Below are positions 1 through 6,202 of a stretch of 10,367 nt of DNA, piece after piece. The stretch comes from Acetofilamentum sp. Its GTDB lineage: Bacteria > Bacteroidota > Bacteroidia > Bacteroidales > JAFGUD01. The notes beneath the pieces were generated by a model, which ran no database searches, had not been told where the DNA came from, and worked only from the letters and a program-made list of their open reading frames with translations. Position 1 is the first letter of the stretch, and each line of letters begins with the position of its first letter. The position numbers and the translations under genes are program-made. The stretch is from contig DYKL01000099.1 of assembly GCA_020722645.1 (NCBI GenBank), forward strand, positions 1 to 10,367. The letters are read 5' to 3'.

Positions 1-100
1 GTAACTTGCATTTTTCACCCGCCTTTTCGTCTCTGCGAGGCTTTGCGAAGCAGACACTGACTCGTTAAAACCGGTTCGGGTTTAAGATTACTTCGCAAAA

Positions 101-138
101 CGTCATTGCGAGGAACGAAGCAAAGCCTCGTAATGACG
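101..138. repeat. REP-like palindrome (13-bp arms)
   Basis: Arms CGTCATTGCGAGG (101-113) and CCTCGTAATGACG (126-138) are inverted copies with one mismatch, around a 12-nt spacer AACGAAGCAAAG. From memory, the core GTCATTGCGAGGAACGAAGCAA is a widespread dispersed intergenic palindrome in many bacterial genomes, so REP-like is the best description. A shorter, decayed relative lies just upstream at about 30-55 (GTCTCTGCGAGG, then GCTTTGCGAAGC and CAGAC). It lies more than 260 bp beyond the bipA stop, so it is unlikely to be that gene's main terminator. Confidence 0.65.
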
Positions 139-300
139 CAAAGCGTATGAGTAGGCTAGCGACAAATTCTTAATACAAGGTTTCGGACAATAATGATTTG
201 CTATCTGAAAGCATTATAAATCAATTAATTACACAAATTCGGATTGCAAATTAGAATTAGCTGTGTTTCCCATTTAGGACAAATTTCTTGAGTTTTTACA
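139..300. other. non-coding stretch, nothing recognised
   Basis: AT-rich sequence between the REP-like palindrome and the hairpin cluster downstream of bipA. I see no convincing reading frame, RNA gene or promoter here. The start of the window (1-100) is likewise non-coding and contains only fragments resembling the REP-like repeat. Confidence 0.4.
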
Positions 301-303
301 GCC

Positions 304-397
304 GTTTCAGATGTCCTCAATTTGCCTTAATCATGTGCCTGTCCTGAAAGAATCTACAACTGATTTTTCAGTTGATTAAGGTGTCTTCAGCTGAAAC
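304..397. repeat. palindromic cluster downstream of bipA
   Basis: Several inverted pairs are nested here: GTTTCAG (304-310) with CTGAAAC (391-397); CCTTAATCA (325-333) with TGATTAAGG (373-381); and a tight hairpin CAACTGA (357-363), TTTT loop, TCAGTTG (368-374). TTCAGCTGAA (386-395) is a perfect palindrome. The pairs partly compete, so they may be alternative folds. The cluster begins about 10 bp past the bipA stop and could end its transcript, although no T-run follows the hairpin in the bipA direction. Part of it (318-350) is an inverted copy of sequence at 8811-8843. Confidence 0.55.
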
Positions 398-405
398 AGA
401 ATTAC

Positions 406-2217
406 CTACTGATTGTTTTCAGCTTTTTTCTGGCGTTTTCTGTCGTGTTCGTCGAGCAAAATTTTTCTGATGCGGATAGATTTTGGAGTAACTTCAACAT
501 ATTCATCTTCGTTTATATATTCCATTGCTTCTTCGAGCGAAAATTTAATAGCAGGAGTTACAGCAACTTTATCATCAGAACCGGCAGCACGCATATTTGT
601 GAGTTTTTTTGTTTTTATAACGTTGACAACAATATCATCTTGCCTTGTACTTTCGCCGATTACCTGTCCTGCATAAACTTCATCGTTAGGAGCAATAAAA
701 AATCTGCCTCTGTCTTGCAATTTGTCTATTGAATAAGCTATTGCAGTACCGGTTTCCATTGCAATTAAAGCTCCGTTTCTTTTTGTCAGAATATCGCCTT
801 TCCAAGGTTCAAAATCAAAAAAGCGGTGCGAAATAACTGCTTCTCCTTCGGTAGCTGTCATTACAGGATTTGTAAGACCAATTAAGCCACGTGCAGGAAT
901 TTTAAAAGTAAGATTTATTCTGTCTCCTTTTTTCTGAATATCAAGGATATCGCCTTTTCTTCGAGAGACAATTTCGATTACTTTTCCCGAAAATTCTTCT
1001 TCTACATTAACATACAACAGTTCAATTGGTTCGTGTTTAAAACCGTCAATTTCTTTGATGACTACTTTTGGTTGTCCGAGTTGAAGTTCGTAACCTTCGC
1101 GTCGCATTGTTTCAATAAGTATTGATAAATGAAGGATTCCCCTTCCGTAAACCATAAATTTATCGGCTGAATTCGTATCTTCGACACGCAGAGCCAGATT
1201 TTTTTCAGTTTCTTTATATAACCTGTCTCGTATTTGACGTGATGTCAGTAATCTTCCTTCTTTTCCGAAAAAAGGAGAATTATTAATCGTAAAAAGCATA
1301 CTCATTGAAGGTTCATCAACCGCAATAGGTTTAAGGGCTTCTGGTTCATTAATATCTGCAACAGTATCTCCGATGTCAAAAAATTCAAGTCCGTTAATAG
1401 CGACTATTTCACCGGCTGTAATTACATTTTTAGTTTTTTCTTTACCAAGCCCCTCAAAAGTGTATAGTTCTTTAACATAGGATTTGTGAATTAGTCCGTC
1501 CCGTTGAATTACGGAAACCTGGTCGCCGGCTTTTATAGAGCCTCTGTGTATTTTGCCTACTGCTATTCTACCGGTATATGATGAATAGTCCAAAGAACTG
1601 ATTTGAATTTGTAAAGTACCCGGATTTTCTTTTAAAGGTTCAAAATAATTTAAGATTGTATCGAGCAAATAAGAAATGTCAGATGTCGGTTTTTTCCAGT
1701 CATCGCTCATCCAGCCTTGTTTTGAAGAGCCGAAAACAACCGGATAATTAAGTTGTTCTTCTGTAGCATCAAGCGAAAACATAAGTTCAAAAACCATTTC
1801 ATTCGTTTCTTCGGGATTGCAGTTCGGTTTATCTACTTTGTTGATAACAACGATAGGTTTTAAGCCCATTTGCAATGCTTTTTGCAAAACAAATCTGGTT
1901 TGAGGCATAGGACCTTCAAAAGCATCAACAATCAAAAGTACTCCGTTTGCCATATTCAGAACACGTTCAACTTCGCCCCCAAAATCAGCGTGTCCGGGTG
2001 TATCAATTATGTTAATTTTAGTTCCTTTGTATCTTACAGAGACATTTTTAGCCAAAATTGTAATGCCTCTTTCTCTTTCCAAATCGTTGGAATCGAGAAT
2101 TAAGTCGTTTACTTCCTGATTATCTCTGAATAATTTAACCTGATGAAGAATTCTATCAACTAAGGTAGTCTTTCCGTGGTCAACGTGTGCAATAATTGCG
2201 ATATTTCTTATTTCCAT
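406..2217 (-). CDS. typA: ribosome-associated translational GTPase BipA/TypA
   Basis: A 603-residue GTPase of the BipA/TypA family, a cytoplasmic EF-G/LepA-like factor that binds the ribosome and is known in other bacteria for roles in 50S assembly and in growth under cold or stress. G motifs are all present: G1 AHVDHGKT (10-17), G2 RGITI (50-54), G3 DTPG (72-75), G4 NKVD (126-129), G5 around GSSK (163-166). Domain II follows (about 200-290), then the EF-G III/V-like domains and the BipA-specific C-terminal domain, with the family signature GLIGLTNPVMTATEG at 444-458. The length is normal for the family. The frame opens 32 codons further upstream at 2313, but I chose the ATG at 2217 because MEIRNIAIIAHVDHGKTTL is the usual BipA N-terminus and the extra residues show no homology. 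It is last in a minus-strand series after the amidase, but a 304-bp gap with its own promoter candidate suggests independent transcription. Confidence 0.97.
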   Translation of the reverse strand: MEIRNIAIIAHVDHGKTTLVDRILHQVKLFRDNQEVNDLILDSNDLERERGITILAKNVSVRYKGTKINIIDTPGHADFGGEVERVLNMANGVLLIVDAFEGPMPQTRFVLQKALQMGLKPIVVINKVDKPNCNPEETNEMVFELMFSLDATEEQLNYPVVFGSSKQGWMSDDWKKPTSDISYLLDTILNYFEPLKENPGTLQIQISSLDYSSYTGRIAVGKIHRGSIKAGDQVSVIQRDGLIHKSYVKELYTFEGLGKEKTKNVITAGEIVAINGLEFFDIGDTVADINEPEALKPIAVDEPSMSMLFTINNSPFFGKEGRLLTSRQIRDRLYKETEKNLALRVEDTNSADKFMVYGRGILHLSILIETMRREGYELQLGQPKVVIKEIDGFKHEPIELLYVNVEEEFSGKVIEIVSRRKGDILDIQKKGDRINLTFKIPARGLIGLTNPVMTATEGEAVISHRFFDFEPWKGDILTKRNGALIAMETGTAIAYSIDKLQDRGRFFIAPNDEVYAGQVIGESTRQDDIVVNVIKTKKLTNMRAAGSDDKVAVTPAIKFSLEEAMEYINEDEYVEVTPKSIRIRKILLDEHDRKRQKKAENNQ

Positions 2218-2248
2218 TACAAAAGTTTTTAAAGCCTGCATTGTAAGG

Positions 2249-2307
2249 GTTTGTAAAGTTTTTAAAGTAATAGAACAAAACACTTTATAACTATTAACTT
2301 TACAAAC
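2249..2307 (-). promoter_or_regulatory. inverted repeat in the bipA leader
   Basis: GTTTGTAAAGTT (2249-2260) and AACTTTACAAAC (2296-2307) are perfect 12-bp inverted copies separated by 35 nt. They lie between the candidate promoter and the bipA ATG, so the leader RNA could form a stem 32-90 nt before the start codon. The same leader has a 13-bp direct repeat AAAGTTTTTAAAG at 2222-2234 and 2255-2267. I recognise no riboswitch class. The arms are AT-rich, so the stem would be weak; a regulatory role is inference. Confidence 0.35.
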
Positions 2308-2330
2308 TTTCAACTATTAAAAAAGGCGTG

Positions 2331-2338
2331 CAAAATTA
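2331..2338 (-). promoter_or_regulatory. candidate -7 promoter element for bipA
   Basis: On the minus strand this reads TAATTTTG followed by CACGCC, matching the Bacteroidetes sigma-ABfr -7 consensus TAnnTTTG and the common TTTGCAC context. Transcription would begin around 2325, giving a leader of roughly 108 nt. No clear -33 TTTG box is visible at the expected distance upstream, only a T-rich stretch, so the call rests on one element. Confidence 0.45.
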
Positions 2339-2521
2339 GTTGAATGTTGTTAGAAAAAAAATAAATATTTAAAATAAATATTTTGAAGGTTTTGCTCGAA
2401 AATTTTAGACAACTTTTTTTTCACGAAAAACAATTTTTTAACCATCATAATTAACTACCACGAAAATCAGAATTTTTTATGGAAAGTTAATATTGTTGGT
2501 TTACGATGCCTATAAATTATT

Positions 2522-5500
2522 TCAATAAGATAATTTAATGATTTTTTGAAAATAACTTTTTGTACCAAGTTGTATTTTAAAAAAATATAAACCGGATTCC
2601 ATCATCAATGGAGTAATTTCAATAAAATCTTCTCCGTATAAAGTATTAAAATTGCATTTTTTGCCTGAAATATCGAATATTTCAATATTAATATCTTCGT
2701 TTAAATCCTTCATAAAGTATATAGTTAACCTATTATTAAAAGGATTCGGACTAATAGTGAACTTTTCATTTAAATCATTTTGTGTTATATACGAAGAGTT
2801 CAAAACGTTTACTAAACCGTACAAAGTAAGAGTGTCATTTTCACAACCCTGATTTTTAGCAACTAACATAACATCAAAAAATCCTATTGCAGTATAATAG
2901 TGAGTTGGATTTTCATCAATTGAGGAATATCCGTCTCCAAAATTCCAAAAATAACTTGTTGCGTTTTCGGATAAATTAGTAAACTCAACTACCGGATTTG
3001 AAAGATATACAAGTGTATCTTCAGTCGAAAAATAAGCAACAGGTTCTGAATATACTCTTATCAAGTTTTGTAAATTGTAAACAGCTGAATCCTCACCTAT
3101 TCCATAAGCTATTAGTTGCACATCAAAGTCGCCTGAATAGTTATAAGTTACTATTGGGTTTTCATCAGTTGATGTTTCTGGTGTTCCTCCTTCGAAATTC
3201 CATAAATATGAAACTGCATTTTGACTTGTATTTGTAAAATTTACCTGCTGTCCGACACAAATATCTTCATCATCAATAGTAAAAGCTGCAAAAACCGAAC
3301 CTGTTAAAACAACACCATCTGAAGAGATAATTTCTGATTGAAATCCGGCTGAATTTTCTGATTTAACATTGAAATAATAAGTTATACCTTGTTGCAATGA
3401 AAGAGAACTAACCGTGGTGCTTGTAGAATTACTATTGTCTGACCAATCAACAATATCAGTTCCGCCTAATGTTGTTCCTATAGAATAAAAATAGTTAGTA
3501 ATACCTGAATTTGTATCAAATGAATTTCCCCAATTTGCTGATAATTCAGTTGCATTATCAGTAAAATCAATATCATCGTCAATACCATCATTTAAATAAA
3601 CAGGAACTGAGGGTGCAGTAAAATCAACATTTAAGTCGAAAAAGGCTATTTCGGATAAGTTTCCTGCATAATCGTTTACAATTGACTTAATTTTAGCCGC
3701 ATATACAGTTGGTTCAGAATTTTGTGTGTAAATATCGTTTGTTTGTTCATTTCCGACTGTTATTGTAACATCAGGATATCTTGACCTGTAAACTTTTATC
3801 TCATTCACGGAAATTTGACAATTGCCTGTCCTGAAGCTGATATATTGCCCGTTTGTATATGGAGAACTGAATATATGAGAACCAAGTAGTTCATTATTTC
3901 TGTAAACATCTGTTTTTCCGGTTGTTCTGTCATAAATAATAATAAAATTATATAATTCATTCAAATTAGTAGTTATATTGTTAATTGTATGTTCTAATGT
4001 AAACTCATCATTTGTAACTTTATAAAATTCAAGAGTTTGATCATCAATTCTAAACCAGATAAAATAAGAATTTCCTCTGTTTGTTTGAGTTGCGTCATCA
4101 CAAAAGAAATGGAAACCAAACCTTTTGTTAGAACCTGAGCCTTCAAGTTTTGCAGAAAAATTGTACAAATATCTGTTGGATAAATTTTGAGTTAACTGCG
4201 CATAAATATTAGAATTATTCTCATTTTCGTCTGTTTGTGATAAATAACCATTACTTACTTGCCATTGTCCAACAACAGGAGTCCATTGTTGTTGCATATC
4301 TGTATCAAAATTATCAGCAAAAAAACCATTATTTGAATTAGCAAACCAATCTTCGCCATCAAACATAATAACTTGATAAAAAGCTTTTTCAACTCCAATA
4401 TTATCTTCGTCAGTAAAATTTGCTGTAAAATCTGTTGTTTTCCAGTTACCACCTGTTGTCGCAATTTCTGTTGTTGGAGGCTCACTATCTGCCTGAACGG
4501 AAGTCCACGAGGCTTGCCAGCCAATATCGGTAGTTGCACAATCGGATCGAAATTCAACTAGTAAAGACCCCCCTGTTGAAACAACAGTTCCCGGACTTTG
4601 TGTATTCCATCTTCCAATTAAAGGAGAAAATTCATTATTGCCGTCGTAAATGTAAATAAAATCGTAATTGTCTTCAAGGGCAAAAGAATTGAAAGTAAGC
4701 GTAATACTTTCCGTATTTTCGGGTTGAATTAACCAAAAATGTCTTTCATCATCGCTATAATCACCACTTTGCCCCCCGGTGTCGTAAAAAGTTCCAGAAG
4801 AAGCTGTCAATGTTGTCCAAGTTCCAAGACCTTGGTTTACAAGCCTGTAATAATAATCCCATGTCCAATATGGTCCCGGGTCAGTGTGAGTCTGATTTGG
4901 CAGATGCTGATGTCCACAGATTTTTGTACAATAAGAACTACCTCCCAAAACATGATTCCCGTAGTCAAGTACAGTTCCGTCGTCAAGTGTATCTCTGTAA
5001 AACATTCGATGTTTATTTATTCCGTATGCATCGCAAATATCAGCAGTCAAATCAGCCGAACTTTGATACATTGCAGGGGTGTACCAAGTATTTTGTTCAA
5101 CATAACCTTCGTGTTCATATCCAACTGTATAAGGATTTTCTGTACCAACATGCCATGCTTTATTTTCTTCTAATACCATTTGAGTTAATTGTCCATCTGA
5201 AGAACGAACTACATAATGAGTTGATGCATTAGCATCTGGATTTTGAAACCAGGATATACAACCGGAATAGCTTCCTTGGACGGTATGTATTATAACTGTG
5301 GATATTGCAGTTCCGTTTCTGGAACTATAATTTGGAGAAGCTACCCAAAAACAATGAGAAACATTATAGTCAGGACAGGCAACTTTTGATTCATCGGATA
5401 TGTATGTATTTCCTTTTGTATCAGTAATTTGATCTCCTTCAATCAAAACTTTCTCTGAAGATAAAATTTCATAATTTTGACCGAAAACAGATTTTAAATC

Positions 5501-6067
5501 AATTTTGTAATCAGGAAATTCGTACAATTTTGAATATTCCGGATTGTTTAAAAAAACAAAAACAGAATAAATATATGTATTCAAAGCATAATTATTAACA
5601 ATTTCGGTCTCAAAATCAGGAATTTCAGATAATTCAGCTAAAATAATAAAATAATCGGAAGGATTAATTGAATTTATTTTGTATTTTTTTTGTAATTCAC
5701 TTACAGCTAAAGCATAAGCAAGTATGTTTTTGTCTGCATTATTCTTAATTTCATCTACACTAATACCAGATAACTCTGAGATAAGTTTTAAATTTTCGTT
5801 AAAATAATTCTTCCCATCTTCAACCAAGCCCATAACTCCCCACATTTTGGGAACTCCTAAAGGACTTTCGCTATAAGTTTCATCTATATGCGTAAATCTG
5901 GTATTTGTAAATGCTACCCCTTCCAGTAATCCTTTCGGGATATTTGGGCAGAGTTTATATGCATTGTCAAAACTGCTTTTGTAATGATTATATGTTACTA
6001 TGTCATATTGTCCATAGACAAAAATAAACATAAAAATTGAACTGAAGAAGATGATAAAATGTTTCAT
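2522..6067 (-). CDS. T9SS-secreted N-acetylmuramoyl-L-alanine amidase, multidomain
   Basis: An 1181-residue secreted peptidoglycan amidase that should cleave the bond between N-acetylmuramic acid and the stem peptide. Residues 1-20 are a Sec signal ending FVYGQ. Residues about 41-127 resemble the lysozyme/SLT-like domain fused to some actinobacterial amidases, but Asn55 stands where the catalytic Glu is expected. Amidase_2/PGRP spans about 240-410: His261 (IIHT), His386 (GHQH) and Asp396 (DPGP) align with the AmpD zinc ligands, and Glu318 (GYEHEG) with AmpD Glu116. A CUB-like domain follows (415-523), then an Ig-like segment (about 528-580), a concanavalin-like region (583-762), more Ig-like sequence (765-815), FN3-like (817-920), two PKD domains (about 925-1005 and 1008-1088; YLWNFEGG, YFWNFGDG) and a T9SS type A sorting domain (about 1100-1181; SPNPFNNRLTIYF). 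Such a protein should be exported by Sec, then by T9SS, and released or surface-attached. Cys380 and Cys384 next to the zinc site may form a disulfide. Targets could be foreign or shed peptidoglycan; that is inference. The start is the only ATG preceding the signal peptide. Confidence 0.93.
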   Translation of the reverse strand: MKHFIIFFSSIFMFIFVYGQYDIVTYNHYKSSFDNAYKLCPNIPKGLLEGVAFTNTRFTHIDETYSESPLGVPKMWGVMGLVEDGKNYFNENLKLISELSGISVDEIKNNADKNILAYALAVSELQKKYKINSINPSDYFIILAELSEIPDFETEIVNNYALNTYIYSVFVFLNNPEYSKLYEFPDYKIDLKSVFGQNYEILSSEKVLIEGDQITDTKGNTYISDESKVACPDYNVSHCFWVASPNYSSRNGTAISTVIIHTVQGSYSGCISWFQNPDANASTHYVVRSSDGQLTQMVLEENKAWHVGTENPYTVGYEHEGYVEQNTWYTPAMYQSSADLTADICDAYGINKHRMFYRDTLDDGTVLDYGNHVLGGSSYCTKICGHQHLPNQTHTDPGPYWTWDYYYRLVNQGLGTWTTLTASSGTFYDTGGQSGDYSDDERHFWLIQPENTESITLTFNSFALEDNYDFIYIYDGNNEFSPLIGRWNTQSPGTVVSTGGSLLVEFRSDCATTDIGWQASWTSVQADSEPPTTEIATTGGNWKTTDFTANFTDEDNIGVEKAFYQVIMFDGEDWFANSNNGFFADNFDTDMQQQWTPVVGQWQVSNGYLSQTDENENNSNIYAQLTQNLSNRYLYNFSAKLEGSGSNKRFGFHFFCDDATQTNRGNSYFIWFRIDDQTLEFYKVTNDEFTLEHTINNITTNLNELYNFIIIYDRTTGKTDVYRNNELLGSHIFSSPYTNGQYISFRTGNCQISVNEIKVYRSRYPDVTITVGNEQTNDIYTQNSEPTVYAAKIKSIVNDYAGNLSEIAFFDLNVDFTAPSVPVYLNDGIDDDIDFTDNATELSANWGNSFDTNSGITNYFYSIGTTLGGTDIVDWSDNSNSTSTTVSSLSLQQGITYYFNVKSENSAGFQSEIISSDGVVLTGSVFAAFTIDDEDICVGQQVNFTNTSQNAVSYLWNFEGGTPETSTDENPIVTYNYSGDFDVQLIAYGIGEDSAVYNLQNLIRVYSEPVAYFSTEDTLVYLSNPVVEFTNLSENATSYFWNFGDGYSSIDENPTHYYTAIGFFDVMLVAKNQGCENDTLTLYGLVNVLNSSYITQNDLNEKFTISPNPFNNRLTIYFMKDLNEDINIEIFDISGKKCNFNTLYGEDFIEITPLMMESGLYFFKIQLGTKSYFQKIIKLSY

Positions 6068-6083
6068 TTTATTTTTTTTTTTT
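6068..6083 (-). promoter_or_regulatory. A-rich translation leader with 12-nt homopolymer
   Basis: On the coding (minus) strand the amidase ATG is preceded by TAAA and then an uninterrupted run of 12 A (6072-6083), with no Shine-Dalgarno sequence. A-rich leaders are typical of Bacteroidota, where initiation is largely independent of the anti-SD helix. A 12-nt run is long enough to slip during replication, so expression could vary in leader length; nothing here proves it. Confidence 0.45.
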
Positions 6084-6202
6084 AAAGATAAAAGTGGTTT
6101 TTATTATTCAATCTGAATTTTTCCTGAATCTGCAATTTCATCAAATATTTTTAAATGGATTTTTTTAAAAAGTCAAAAATTTAAAAATGAAATCTGATAT
6201 TG

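Noticed and set aside
1870..2103. 77-codon open frame antisense to bipA
   Set aside because: It lies opposite the conserved GTPase domain, and its translation looks like a shadow of the GTPase codons.
2218..2313. Upstream ATG giving BipA a 32-residue N-terminal extension
   Set aside because: The extra residues are translated leader repeats with no homology to BipA, while the ATG at 2217 gives the canonical N-terminus and lies downstream of the promoter candidate.
2281..2320. Repeated AACTTT words here and at 8738-8767 as a shared operator
   Set aside because: Such words are common in AT-rich Bacteroidota intergenic DNA, and their spacing is irregular and differs between the two places.
4739..5232. 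Open frames of about 140 codons on the plus strand inside the amidase gene
   Set aside because: They are antisense to the well-supported amidase domain, overlap each other, and their translations show no recognisable domain or secretion signal.
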